Of a stretch of DNA of 18,111 nt, positions 1 to 8,111 are shown one piece after another. Numbering within the stretch: the stretch's first letter is position 1; every line of letters begins with the position of its first letter. The translations under genes were made by a program, and so were the position numbers. The stretch comes from Bacteroidia bacterium (GTDB taxonomy: Bacteria > Bacteroidota > Bacteroidia > Bacteroidales > CAJPTX01). The notes under the pieces are model-generated. The model was not told where the DNA came from. It did no database searches and saw only the letters and a program-made list of their open reading frames with translations. Location: contig CAJPTV010000036.1 of the NCBI GenBank assembly GCA_905373665.1, positions 1 through 18,111 on the forward strand, given 5' to 3'.

Positions 1-134
1 CTGCTGGAGGAATGAAGAGAGGGGGGGGCTTACACACTTTTACAGACACTACCAAAGGACTGGAAAAGAGAATTGAAAAGTGTGGGGAGTTTGTGCAATA
101 CTCCCGTATACAGCCCCCAGCAACAAGGAATACA

Positions 135-178
135 AAATAAGAAGCGACGCCACATTGTTGTGACGTCGCTTCTTATTT
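135..178 (-). terminator. Strong intrinsic terminator ending the lpxD-DUF5684 operon
   Basis: A 20-bp inverted repeat (135-154 against 159-178) surrounds a 4-nt loop. The one non-Watson-Crick position (150/163) becomes a G-U wobble in minus-strand RNA but a C-A mismatch in plus-strand RNA. The structure therefore fits a terminator for leftward transcription. The descending arm runs into a T-rich stretch on the minus strand (TTCTTATTTTGTATT). It lies 46 nt past the stop of the last gene in the leftward run. Because the outer arm is A/T on both sides, it could also stop rightward transcripts. Confidence 0.85.
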
Positions 179-224
179 CACTTAACGTATCAGCATAGGA
201 GCTATAATAGCCCCCATTTCCTTT

Positions 225-737
225 CTAAAAATCGCGCTTCCGTCCCCGCACAAGGTAACGATAACGCGTCTGCTCCTGACTCTTGGCAAGTTGACGGTAG
301 AAAAGACGCCCTATGACATCTAACCAAAAAGCAGAGGTATTCTTTTTGAAAAGAAGCATCCCTTGATAGTCATAAGGTCGCTTACTAAACCCTACCAACG
401 CCACAGTAAATGGTAGAAAAAGAAGCATTGCAAGGCTCATTCCGAACCCCTTATAACCACAAGCACGTGCTAAACAAAGATGCCAATAGTAAAAGGCTAT
501 AGGAAAAGCTATCGGGTGTAATAAGATTACAATCAACCACATCACCCACCCCAAGCGAATCCGCAAGACATAAAGAATGAGCAAGATATTTATCCAAGGT
601 AAGAGTGCCCACCAACCAGGTTTTCCAGATTTAACAAAAAACGCCCACAAGCCAGCAATATACGGCGTAACGAAGAGGAACGTAAGCAATACATCTAACA
701 GTGTAATTCCACACCCAAACGTAATTTCTTGCATCAT
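225..737 (-). CDS. Small polytopic membrane protein, DUF5684-like
   Basis: This is a 170-residue hydrophobic protein with about four membrane segments (roughly residues 12-35, 42-59, 63-84 and 94-114) and a basic C-terminal tail. The segment around residues 33-50 (FxKSGKPGWWALLPWIN) and the later GYKGFG...LLFLPF...GFSKRPY resemble the DUF5684 family, found alone or in proteins annotated as signal peptidase I. No Ser/Lys peptidase dyad motif is visible, so I do not call it a peptidase. Two ATG codons stand in tandem (737 and 734); either could be the start. It begins 1 nt after the stop of the upstream HD phosphohydrolase gene, so translation is probably coupled. It is the last gene before the terminator at 135-178. 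Function is unknown. Confidence 0.72.
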   Translation of the reverse strand: MMQEITFGCGITLLDVLLTFLFVTPYIAGLWAFFVKSGKPGWWALLPWINILLILYVLRIRLGWVMWLIVILLHPIAFPIAFYYWHLCLARACGYKGFGMSLAMLLFLPFTVALVGFSKRPYDYQGMLLFKKNTSAFWLDVIGRLFYRQLAKSQEQTRYRYLVRGRKRDF

Positions 738-738
738 G

Positions 739-2889
739 TTAATGGTTTGTGGTTGACTCTCCTTGCTTTCCCTCTTCAGGATTCGGCGGATACTCTATCC
801 GTGAATGGTAAAAGTTTTTAAGCTTTGCCACAAACTCGCGTTTTGCTATCGCAATATCCCGAAGTGTGAGATTTGAATTGTCAAATTGAAGCGCATTCTG
901 CTGGTGTGAAACAATCCCTTCCACCAGCTGCGTTAAAGATTCAACGGTAAAGACCTTTAAGGTACGCGAAGCCGCCTCTATACTATCTGCCATCATCAAA
1001 ATAGCTGTTTCTCGGCTAAAAGGACGAGGTCCTGGATAAGTGAATATTTTAGCCACCTCTGCGGCATTTTCCTCTGGATGTGCCGCTAAATAAGTGCGAT
1101 AGAAATACTCTGTTCGTGTCGTACCGTGATGGGTACGGATAAAGTCCTGTATCTGCGTTGGCAACTTATAGCGATGTGCTAAAGAAATGCCATCAATAAC
1201 ATGCTGGTGGATAACCTTTACACTCTCCAGCTCTGTCAGATGCGCATGCGGCGTCATCCCTTCACTCTGATTTTCTACAAAGTATGCAGGGTTTAACATT
1301 TTGCCAACATCATGATACAACGCTCCCGCACGGACTAGTAGGGCATTAGCCCCAATAGCAACAGCAGCCGTTTCCGCCAAATTAGCAACCTGCATACAGT
1401 GCTGAAATGTACCTGGCGCCTGACTCAAAAGCTCACGTAACAAGGGATGATTCGTATCACAAAGTTCAAGCAAAGTGACGTTACTAACAAATCCGAATGT
1501 CCGCTCTAATGGATAAGAGAACTGATAACTCGCAAGCGTAAGAAGCGCATTACCCGCAAAGAGCGCCAATACCCGCAAATTTAGCGTGGAAAATCCCCCC
1601 CCCTGCAAAACTGTGATGATACTATAGAGCAAGACATAAGTCAACAAGACCAAAAGCACACGATGAAAAAGATGCCCTCGACGCGTAATACTCTTTGTCC
1701 CGAGCACAGCCACAATCCCCGCTACACCATGCAATACGGTAAACGTATAACTATCCGAAGCGAAGAAAGCCAGAGTTACCACAACAAGCAAATGCGTTAC
1801 TAACGAGATGCGCGCATCAAAAAACGTCCGCACCAAAAACGGGACTAAAATAAGCGGTACGAGATATAGGAAGCTCGGAGCAAAACGCACAACCAAGAGT
1901 CCCACCCCGAGCATAACAGCACAGAGTAACAAGAGAAAGAGTGAAGCTCGCTCACGTACAAGCAATTCTGGATAATTGGAATAAAGGAACAAATAGAGTA
2001 CTCCAAAAGTGGCAAGGAATAGGAAAAAATACCCAAGCTCAGCGAGCACTCGTTGTACCCCACGACGCTGCGCACCATCCATTTCCTGACGGAGGGATTC
2101 TATCTTTAGGTAAACATCTTCTGTTACTAGTTCACCTGTATTGACTACACGCTCGCCTGTTTTTACAATCCCCTGATATCTCGCAATTTCGTTCGCCGCC
2201 TCTTCTCGCACTTGAGCAGAAAGAAGAGAATCATAACGGAGATTGGGCTCTAGAAGTCGTACAAAATTGATCTGCCTCCAGAAAGCAGCCTCGGTACGAG
2301 TAACCTCAAAACGAGAAAGCGCACGGGAAATATAAGCAGAGGCCGTATGAGGAGAATAAACATCGGTAAGCGCCGTCTGATAAGCTATCCGATTCCGTAA
2401 CACAGAAAACTCGGCAGACGAAGTCGAGTTAAGCACCTCCTGCGTTTCTATCACGCCGACCTTGTAGAGATAGTGTATCACAGCAAACAGGCGCTCCTCT
2501 AACGAGTCATGTGTAGGACGCACTAAAGAATCGTAAACCCGACGCTGTGAAAGCGTAGCCAAAGAATCAATGTAGGTTGCGTAACGCGAGCGTACATCTC
2601 CTAGCAGGTCGGCTACAACACGCCCCACCACAGAGGTATCTTCTACAAAGATCGGGCGCACCTTTTGCTCCAAGGCTCGCTCCTCCTTACGAAGCTCTTG
2701 CGGAGACTTACGAATAGGGTAATCAAAAGGAGCTGTCAGAGGCGGATAATTCCACGCCTTTCCTCGCTGATATTCATAGAAAAAGCGTTGCTGGCGCGGC
2801 ACTAGGAAATAAAGCAATACGCATGCACCCAAAAAGTAGAGTGCGATGCGTATCCTTTTCCACTGGAATTTTCCACCAGCATCTGGCAT
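739..2889 (-). CDS. 7TMR-HDED / HD-domain phosphohydrolase, PgpH-like
   Basis: This 716-residue integral membrane protein has the PgpH architecture: an N-terminal membrane helix (about 12-30), a large extracytoplasmic 7TMR-HDED-type region (about 31-280), a seven-helix membrane block (about 284-457) and a cytoplasmic HD domain (about 490-690). Metal-site residues are visible: H497 (FQHCMQVA), H526-D527 (YHDVGK), H561/H563, H587-H588 (THHGT) and D635 (MADSIEA). Characterised PgpH enzymes hydrolyse cyclic di-AMP to pApA, so a c-di-AMP phosphodiesterase role is the best inference; the substrate cannot be read from sequence. The ATG at 2889 lies 11 nt after the zinc-ribbon gene stop. A run of nine G on the coding strand (1595-1603) encodes the GGG at residues 430-432, between two membrane helices. 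Confidence 0.88.
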   Translation of the reverse strand: MPDAGGKFQWKRIRIALYFLGACVLLYFLVPRQQRFFYEYQRGKAWNYPPLTAPFDYPIRKSPQELRKEERALEQKVRPIFVEDTSVVGRVVADLLGDVRSRYATYIDSLATLSQRRVYDSLVRPTHDSLEERLFAVIHYLYKVGVIETQEVLNSTSSAEFSVLRNRIAYQTALTDVYSPHTASAYISRALSRFEVTRTEAAFWRQINFVRLLEPNLRYDSLLSAQVREEAANEIARYQGIVKTGERVVNTGELVTEDVYLKIESLRQEMDGAQRRGVQRVLAELGYFFLFLATFGVLYLFLYSNYPELLVRERASLFLLLLCAVMLGVGLLVVRFAPSFLYLVPLILVPFLVRTFFDARISLVTHLLVVVTLAFFASDSYTFTVLHGVAGIVAVLGTKSITRRGHLFHRVLLVLLTYVLLYSIITVLQGGGFSTLNLRVLALFAGNALLTLASYQFSYPLERTFGFVSNVTLLELCDTNHPLLRELLSQAPGTFQHCMQVANLAETAAVAIGANALLVRAGALYHDVGKMLNPAYFVENQSEGMTPHAHLTELESVKVIHQHVIDGISLAHRYKLPTQIQDFIRTHHGTTRTEYFYRTYLAAHPEENAAEVAKIFTYPGPRPFSRETAILMMADSIEAASRTLKVFTVESLTQLVEGIVSHQQNALQFDNSNLTLRDIAIAKREFVAKLKNFYHSRIEYPPNPEEGKQGESTTNH

Positions 2890-2900
2890 GAGTAGAAGAA

Positions 2901-3683
2901 CTACTTAGATATTTTAGACTCGTTCTCTTCCACCACTCGGTCGTAAACGATAATGCGACCACAATACTCACAGAAGATCAACTTCTTACTCGTCTGGATG
3001 TCCACCGTACGTTGTAGCGGTATCCGATTCCAACACCCCCCGCATGCTCCACGCGAGATCGGAACCACCGCACGACCGTCACTCGCATTCTTACGAATAC
3101 GCTCATACCCCATCTGCAAGCGCAACGGTAACTGCACTTTCAGTTCATCTGCCTTCTGTTGCAAGAGCTCCAAGTCTTTTGATATCGAAGCCGTTAAAGT
3201 ATCGAGCTCCTCCTTCTTCGCTTCCAACTCCACCTTCTTCGCATCAATGTGCGTCTGGGTAGACTGGAGCTCATTCGTGGTAATCTCATTACGAGCCTTG
3301 GCATCCTTAATCTGCTTGTTATGCAGATCGATATCCAAGCCCAGATACTCGATTTCCTTGTTCAGCGAATCATATTCCCGGTCGTTGCTCGCCGTCTCCA
3401 GCTGCCCCTTATATTTCTTGATCTTAGCTTCGTTTTCCTTGATCTCATGACGCATATTCGTCATACGAAGCGTACGCTCATCCAACTCAGCTTGGAGCTT
3501 CTTACCTCGCGTATGCAGCCCTTCGATCTCATCCTCCAGATCTCGGACTTCCTCGGGCAAATCCCCAAGGAGCGCCAAAAGACGATCATGCTCAGAATTA
3601 GCCTGTTGTAACCGATAAAGGATATCTATATACTGCTCTGACGCCATCTCAGGCTGTTGCACCTGCTCATTCGCTTCTGCCAT
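2901..3683 (-). CDS. Coiled-coil protein with C4-type zinc ribbon (zf-RING_7 family)
   Basis: This 260-residue soluble protein has a long, highly charged helical region (about 25-185), strongly predicted as an antiparallel coiled-coil hairpin. It is followed by a C-terminal zinc ribbon with two CxxC knuckles, C214/C217 (ACGGC) and C238/C241 (CEYC). This is the typical layout of the family annotated 'C4-type zinc ribbon domain-containing protein', suspected of binding nucleic acid but without an established reaction. The ATG at 3683 directly abuts the nif3 stop (3684) with no gap. In Bacteroidota and many other bacteria this family is often the direct neighbour of Nif3, which supports the call and suggests a shared function. 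There is no signal peptide. Confidence 0.88.
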   Translation of the reverse strand: MAEANEQVQQPEMASEQYIDILYRLQQANSEHDRLLALLGDLPEEVRDLEDEIEGLHTRGKKLQAELDERTLRMTNMRHEIKENEAKIKKYKGQLETASNDREYDSLNKEIEYLGLDIDLHNKQIKDAKARNEITTNELQSTQTHIDAKKVELEAKKEELDTLTASISKDLELLQQKADELKVQLPLRLQMGYERIRKNASDGRAVVPISRGACGGCWNRIPLQRTVDIQTSKKLIFCEYCGRIIVYDRVVEENESKISK

Positions 3684-4496
3684 CTATCTAACGTTCTTCG
3701 GTAAAAAATAACCCACAGGACTCGTATCGTGACTCGATACGTGACACGCAAAGGTAGAAAATCTTTCGCAGAGAATGCGTTTTAGCAAATCAACTGCACA
3801 CCACTCACTCTCCCTATGTCCAACATCCAAAAGTAATAATCGCCCATCGGGACGCTGAAAATCATGATACTTAACATCTGCTGTGATATAAGCATCAACC
3901 CCTGCAGCGACAGCGTCGTCGAAAAACTCCATACCACTTCCGCCACACAAAGCCACCTTACCTATCAAGCGGTGTAACAATGGACTATGACGCAACACCG
4001 AAAGCCCCAAACGTTCACACACGTCTTGCAAAAAAGATTCTTCAGCCAGTGGCGCGGCAAAACTCCCAACAACACCCAAACCGACCCTCTGATCCTCACA
4101 CGAGGGATGTAAAACTCGTTCCACGACAATACCTAACTGAGCGGCAAGTGCACAACTCACGCCCCCCACCGCAGCATCGAGATTGGTATGTGCAGCCAAA
4201 ATCCCCACCCCCGAACGAAGCGCATACATCACCGCACGCTCCACACCCGTATTTCCACACAACTGCTTCACACCGCGGAAAATTAGCGGATGGTGCGAAA
4301 CCACCAAATTCGCCCCTTTCTCCACAGCCTCATGCAATACCTGCTCTGTTACATCCAAACAGACAAGAACGCCACGCACGAGAGTGCTCCCCTCCCCTAC
4401 CAAGAGTCCCGAATTATCATAAGACTCTTGTAATGAGAATGGTGCATAACTAGCAATTGCCTTCTCGATATCTGCAAAGGTCACAGAGAGCGACAT
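3684..4496 (-). CDS. Nif3-like dinuclear metal-centre protein
   Basis: This 270-residue cytosolic protein belongs to the Nif3/YbgI family (GTP cyclohydrolase I type 2 homologues). Metal-binding residues are in place: H68-H69 (SHHPLIF), H103 and D107 (AHTNLD), and H227...E231 (VGHRESE). YDNSGLLVG at about 26-34 and the GGSG...ITADVKYHDF segment at about 185-213 are also characteristic. It is close to the short E. coli form (about 250 residues) and lacks the roughly 100-residue central insert found in many Bacteroidota and Firmicutes members. The biochemical role is unsettled across the family. The ATG at 4496 lies 3 nt after the MerR-type gene stop, and the next gene starts immediately, so these genes are probably translationally coupled. 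Confidence 0.9.
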   Translation of the reverse strand: MSLSVTFADIEKAIASYAPFSLQESYDNSGLLVGEGSTLVRGVLVCLDVTEQVLHEAVEKGANLVVSHHPLIFRGVKQLCGNTGVERAVMYALRSGVGILAAHTNLDAAVGGVSCALAAQLGIVVERVLHPSCEDQRVGLGVVGSFAAPLAEESFLQDVCERLGLSVLRHSPLLHRLIGKVALCGGSGMEFFDDAVAAGVDAYITADVKYHDFQRPDGRLLLLDVGHRESEWCAVDLLKRILCERFSTFACHVSSHDTSPVGYFLPKNVR

Positions 4497-4499
4497 CTT

Positions 4500-4829
4500 T
4501 TAGATAAGATTCTTCAGCTTCTGCAAGAGCTGCTTCACATTTACCAGCTTACTAACCGCCTCTATGCGCACACGCTCCTTATCTGTCATGTTCGACAAGC
4601 GACGCTTGGCCTGCTCTATCGCTACCCCCTCCACACGCAACAAATGATAGATCCGACGAAGGAGCTCGATATCCTGTGCTGTATACTGACGGCGTTTATG
4701 TGCCGTACGGCGTGGCGACAATTGCGGAAACTCCCCTTCCCAAAAACGCAGCGTAGAGGGCTCAACCTCAAGCATCTCACTCACTTCACGAATCGTGTAG
4801 AAGAGTTTGGTTAATGGTTCTTCGGTCAT
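4500..4829 (-). CDS. MerR-family transcriptional regulator, short form
   Basis: This 109-residue protein is essentially one winged-helix DNA-binding domain. The HTH starts at about residue 10 (FYTIREVSEMLEVEPSTLR) and is followed by the family-typical FWEGEFPQL and the RRQYTAQDIELLRRI wing/helix. A short basic helix closes the protein. There is no C-terminal effector domain and no cysteine, so metal or thiol sensing of the MerR/SoxR kind is not supported. It resembles the small MerR regulators common in Bacteroidota. The ATG at 4829 is 3 nt after the capA-like stop and 3 nt before nif3, inside the same transcription unit. Its targets are unknown; autoregulation of this operon is possible but not shown. 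Confidence 0.88.
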   Translation of the reverse strand: MTEEPLTKLFYTIREVSEMLEVEPSTLRFWEGEFPQLSPRRTAHKRRQYTAQDIELLRRIYHLLRVEGVAIEQAKRRLSNMTDKERVRIEAVSKLVNVKQLLQKLKNLI

Positions 4830-4832
4830 TTT

Positions 4833-5999
4833 CTACGGTTTTTCTTTTACACGAATTTCTCCGTCGGTCGAAAGTTCTATTTCAGCCGATGGAATATCCG
4901 AAGCAATGAGTCTCCGCATCTCCTCTATCACCCGCCCATCGGAATCTAAAAGCGTCCCACCTGGGGAAATTTGCTTGGTAGCGATTACTCGTCCACCAAC
5001 AAAACGCCCATCACGCGTCACCTTAAGCTGCAAAAGAGGAGCAAGCCCCGAGACGCCGCTCAGACTAAAACGCCCGTAAGTGCAAAAATTTCCCATACTG
5101 TAGACGATAAAACGCCCTTTGTAAATATCTATCGCTCGCGTAACATGGGGGCCATGCCCTAAGACCAAATCCGCCCCAGCATCAATAAGCACACGCGCAA
5201 TCTCATAGACATTCCCACGATTCTCTCCCAGAAAAAGCTCTTTTTGCTTTGTAACGTGTGTATGTTTTGCCCCCTCTGCGCCCATGTGACAAGAGGCGAT
5301 CACAATATCATTCTCTTTCTTCAGCTGCTGAACCGTACGTCGTAATAGCTCATAATCATTGAGTTGACACGTGCCATTGTTCGGTGCAAAAGCACAAAAA
5401 CCGATGCGTAGGCCTTCGACAGTTAGCGTATCGGTCGGGTGTGCTAAAAGCCCCGCGTGTCGAATGCCGAGCGAATCAAGCAGGGCTCGTGTACGTGTCT
5501 GCGCTGGCACACCAAAGTCCCCTACATGGTTATTAGCCAAACTCAAAAGGTCAAACCCTGCCCGCTTAAAAGCCCCCGCATAACGCGTAGGCATCCGAAA
5601 GAGGTAACATTTGGAAAGATCTCGACACCCTTTTGCAGGCTTCCCTCCATCCAAAAAAGCCCCCTCGAGATTCCCAAAAGCCACGTCTGCAGCCTGAATA
5701 TAAGAGGCTACTGGTGCGAGCAGCGCATCAGGATCGTCCTTGGGAGGTAAATAGTCTTTTGACGGAAAGTCCGTCCCCACCATCATGTCGCCCACAGCGA
5801 CAATCGTCAACGTATCCTTGTACGCAATCTTATCAACCAAGTGCGAGGCTTCTGCTACAAGCGAATCTTGCTCTAAGGGCGTTTCTGACGGCAGCTGCGA
5901 GGTCGACTGCTGGGCACAGGCTGGCGTGAAAAAGAGCGCCCCCCCAATGAAGAAAAGAGCAGCTATCCGAAACGAAGTATTATTGACCCTACGAAACAT
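4833..5999 (-). CDS. CapA/PgsA-type metallophosphatase-fold lipoprotein
   Basis: This is a PGA_cap (CapA) family protein, related to enzymes of poly-gamma-glutamate capsule anchoring and to metallophosphoesterases. Family motifs appear in order: VAVGDMMVGTDF (about 68-79), FGNLEG, SLANNHVGDFG (about 153-163), a HMGAE segment (about 238-242), LGHGPHVT (about 280-287) and YSMGNF. I chose the ATG at 5999; a TTG three codons upstream is in frame but gives a poorer signal peptide. The start encodes a short basic region, a hydrophobic stretch and a lipobox-like TPAC with Cys28, suggesting a lipoprotein. It starts 10 nt after lpxD. No other capB/capC capsule genes are present, so a true polyglutamate role is doubtful; an envelope hydrolase is equally likely. 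Confidence 0.83.
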   Translation of the reverse strand: MFRRVNNTSFRIAALFFIGGALFFTPACAQQSTSQLPSETPLEQDSLVAEASHLVDKIAYKDTLTIVAVGDMMVGTDFPSKDYLPPKDDPDALLAPVASYIQAADVAFGNLEGAFLDGGKPAKGCRDLSKCYLFRMPTRYAGAFKRAGFDLLSLANNHVGDFGVPAQTRTRALLDSLGIRHAGLLAHPTDTLTVEGLRIGFCAFAPNNGTCQLNDYELLRRTVQQLKKENDIVIASCHMGAEGAKHTHVTKQKELFLGENRGNVYEIARVLIDAGADLVLGHGPHVTRAIDIYKGRFIVYSMGNFCTYGRFSLSGVSGLAPLLQLKVTRDGRFVGGRVIATKQISPGGTLLDSDGRVIEEMRRLIASDIPSAEIELSTDGEIRVKEKP

Positions 6000-6009
6000 C
6001 TTCCTCAAC

Positions 6010-7083
6010 TTACTTCTCTTCCGCAGTCTTGAGGGCTGCCAAAGCGTCCTTCAAACTATTTACTTCGGCGCGCAGACGCACAAGCTCTTCATTAAACTCG
6101 GGAAAGCGACGGAAAAGTGCCGAAGACTTATAAAAGTCATGCACGGGCATAGCAGGCGATCCCATCAGGGGTTCTTTAGCGCTGCGAATCGAGTTTGATA
6201 TTCCAGCTTGCGCCCCAATTTGCACACCATCAGCAATTTCGATATGCCCTACGAGCCCCACCTGTCCGCCAAACATACAGTTCTTTCCGACCTTCGTAGA
6301 GCCCGCTACCCCAGACTGCGCCGCCATCACCGTATTACTCCCCACCTCGACATTGTGCGCAATCTGAATCAGGTTGTCGAGTTTCACATTATCATTGATG
6401 CGGGTCGCCCCTGAGGCTGCGCGATCGATCGTCGTGTTAGCGCCAATCTCACAATCGTTGCCGACGATCACATTCCCAATCTGCGGTATTTTAGAAAAAC
6501 GTCCGTCCTTATCTGGTGCAAAGCCGAACCCATCACTACCAATCACCGCCCCCGCATGTATAATCACACGTTCGCCAATCTCACATTTGGCATACACCTT
6601 CACGCCAGCATACAAGATAGACTGAGCCTTTACGTGCACCAAATCGCCGATGTAAACATGCGGGTAAATCTGCACTTCATCCTCAATAATAGCCCCCTCC
6701 CCGACATAAGCGAAGGGCCCTACATAGACGTCGCGTCCCACCTTTGCAGACTCTTCCACGCAAGCGAGAGGATGTATCCCCCGTTTCCTCGGACGCTGCG
6801 ACTCTATATAAGTCAGTAACTTAGCAAGAGCCCCGTAAGAGTCATCGACTCGTATCAAAGTGGAGTGAACGGGCTGTTTCAACCTCAAATCCCGATTCAC
6901 AAGAACGATACTAGAGCCCGTCGTATACAAATAATGCTCGTACTTCGGATTGGAAAGAAAAGACAAATCGCCCTCCTTTCCCTCCTCTATTTTCGCAAAC
7001 TCCGAAACGCGGGCATTAGAATCCCCCTCCACATCGCCTTCTAGATAGGCTGCTATCATAGCCGCTGTAAGCTCCATCAGCAT
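6010..7083 (-). CDS. lpxD: UDP-3-O-acylglucosamine N-acyltransferase LpxD
   Basis: LpxD adds the N-linked acyl chain in the third step of lipid A synthesis, in the cytoplasm. The protein (357 residues) has the N-terminal uridine-binding domain (about 1-100, with GDLSFLSNPKYEHYL) and a left-handed beta-helix of hexapeptide repeats (about 105-300). The catalytic His is H243 in QIAHNVEVG, followed by AAQSGVAGSTKVG. A C-terminal helix (about 322-355) matches the acyl-carrier-protein-contacting end. ATG codons occur at 7083 and 7077; the second (MELT...) matches the usual LpxD N-terminus equally well. It is the first gene of a tight leftward operon and has its own promoter. The usual partners lpxA, fabZ and lpxC are not beside it here. 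Confidence 0.93.
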   Translation of the reverse strand: MLMELTAAMIAAYLEGDVEGDSNARVSEFAKIEEGKEGDLSFLSNPKYEHYLYTTGSSIVLVNRDLRLKQPVHSTLIRVDDSYGALAKLLTYIESQRPRKRGIHPLACVEESAKVGRDVYVGPFAYVGEGAIIEDEVQIYPHVYIGDLVHVKAQSILYAGVKVYAKCEIGERVIIHAGAVIGSDGFGFAPDKDGRFSKIPQIGNVIVGNDCEIGANTTIDRAASGATRINDNVKLDNLIQIAHNVEVGSNTVMAAQSGVAGSTKVGKNCMFGGQVGLVGHIEIADGVQIGAQAGISNSIRSAKEPLMGSPAMPVHDFYKSSALFRRFPEFNEELVRLRAEVNSLKDALAALKTAEEK

Positions 7084-7127
7084 CAGATTTAGGTATGCAC
7101 AGCGTGCCTATATCACGCCTTCGTAGA

Positions 7128-7161
7128 CAAAGGTAAGAAAAAATTAGTATTCTTGAACAAA
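7128..7161 (-). promoter_or_regulatory. Bacteroidota-type promoter for lpxD operon
   Basis: On the minus strand the -7 box TACCTTTG (7128-7135) matches TAnnTTTG exactly. A TTTG (-33 box) lies at 7158-7161 with a 22-nt spacer, inside the accepted range. It sits in the 90-nt gap between the T9SS-cargo gene and lpxD, giving an estimated 5' leader of about 40 nt. Confidence 0.65.
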
Positions 7162-7173
7162 GAACGACGGAGA

Positions 7174-7947
7174 CTACTTTTCTATCACAAGGCGAGCCGT
7201 ATACATGTCCTCACCATTCATCTCAATCCGAACGAAATAAACCCCTTTAGGGAATTTCTCTGATGGGAACTGATGTACACTCCCCCCCGTCACCGCAGCT
7301 CGGTAAAGCGGCGTCCCCAAAAGATCCATCACAGAAACTGTCCCCGTAGCCGCACTCGGAAAGGCCTGCAAATCTAGGAAAATCGGTCCCTGACGCACGG
7401 GATTGGGGTAAATCGGCACCACAATCGTCGGTTGTAGATTCGGGGTAAGCCGATTGGGTTTCCATGGGAGTTCCTCCCCTGGGACTCGGAGTCCCTCCAA
7501 AGCAATATCCAGTCGTGCAAGATCTTCCATGCTCCCCGCACGACGCGCATGCACCGAAATCACCCCACTTGCCGAAGCATTCAACTCCCCAAGATGGAGA
7601 CGGAGAGGCAGCCCTGAACCAAAAAGTTGCACTGCTTGCGCGGCGCTGAGATGCAGACGCTCTGCCACCAATCCCACGCTATACCCCTGATATTCAAGAC
7701 TCACTCCCTGCAAGCCCTTCTTTTTGCCACTAAAGGAGAGAAAGAGATCTAAAGCGCCGCCCGAGTAATCTCCCGCCATACGCAACTGTAAAGGACGCCC
7801 GACACCGTAACTCACCACATTGATAGCACAATACCCCTCCTCACAGCTCTGCCCATTCACGATAAAATAAGGCGTAGACTGCGACAGAGCAGTGCTTCCC
7901 AAAAGCACCCCCAAGAGTAAAAAAAGAATACCTCTGCTCAGTTTCAT
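7174..7947 (-). CDS. T9SS-exported protein with type A C-terminal sorting domain
   Basis: This is a 257-residue secreted protein of unknown activity. I start it at the ATG 7947, which gives a clear signal peptide (hydrophobic 8-19, cleavage near ALSQ, about residue 22). An upstream in-frame TTG would add seven residues that spoil the signal. The last 80 residues form a T9SS sorting domain: IYPNP (about 179-183), a VMDLLGTPLYR strand pair, KGVYFVRI (about 234-241) and a terminal RLVIEK. Such domains direct Por-secretion across the outer membrane and are removed on attachment to the surface. The mature region (about 24-165) is beta-rich, with a possible disulfide C35/C40, and has no recognisable catalytic motif. 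It stands between xerD and lpxD with its own promoter element. Confidence 0.8.
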   Translation of the reverse strand: MKLSRGILFLLLGVLLGSTALSQSTPYFIVNGQSCEEGYCAINVVSYGVGRPLQLRMAGDYSGGALDLFLSFSGKKKGLQGVSLEYQGYSVGLVAERLHLSAAQAVQLFGSGLPLRLHLGELNASASGVISVHARRAGSMEDLARLDIALEGLRVPGEELPWKPNRLTPNLQPTIVVPIYPNPVRQGPIFLDLQAFPSAATGTVSVMDLLGTPLYRAAVTGGSVHQFPSEKFPKGVYFVRIEMNGEDMYTARLVIEK

Positions 7948-7954
7948 GGCTGAG

Positions 7955-7962
7955 CAAAGGTA
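7955..7962 (-). promoter_or_regulatory. Candidate -7 promoter box for the T9SS-cargo gene
   Basis: The minus strand reads TACCTTTG, an exact TAnnTTTG match, ending only 7 nt before the chosen ATG at 7947. The transcript would be leaderless or nearly so. The nearest good TTTTG upstream is about 25 nt away, slightly too far for a normal -33 box, so the promoter is only moderately supported. Confidence 0.4.
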
Positions 7963-7999
7963 GTACAAAATCTCGGAACGAACGTATCAAAACGAATGA

Positions 8000-8021
8000 T
8001 TATTGTCTATTGATACAATAA
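8000..8021. repeat. AT-rich inverted repeat upstream of the T9SS-cargo gene
   Basis: TTATTGT (8000-8006) and ACAATAA (8015-8021) form a perfect 7-bp inverted repeat with an 8-nt spacer. A second 7-bp pair, GTATCAA (7984-7990) with TTGATAC (8010-8016), shares bases with the right arm, so the two hairpins would exclude each other. The rest of the 189-nt gap 7948-8136 holds no gene I can support. The region is AT-rich, so chance is a real possibility. Confidence 0.3.
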
Positions 8022-8111
8022 AAATAAACACCCTTCGGAGGAGTTCTATGCGATCTAGGTTATGGAACTTTAGACGCCCCACTCCGCACCGCTGCACTGA
8101 TAAACATTTTA

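Noticed and set aside
85..105. GGGAGT...ACTCCC hairpin
   Set aside because: Only a 6-bp stem with a 9-nt loop and no T-run; well within chance.
12..140. Possible 42-codon plus-strand ORF ending just before the terminator, with an eight-G run at 21-28
   Set aside because: No recognisable motif, no promoter in view, low-complexity G tract; a 15-nt gene tail (frame ending TGA at 13-15) is equally possible. It cannot be supported.
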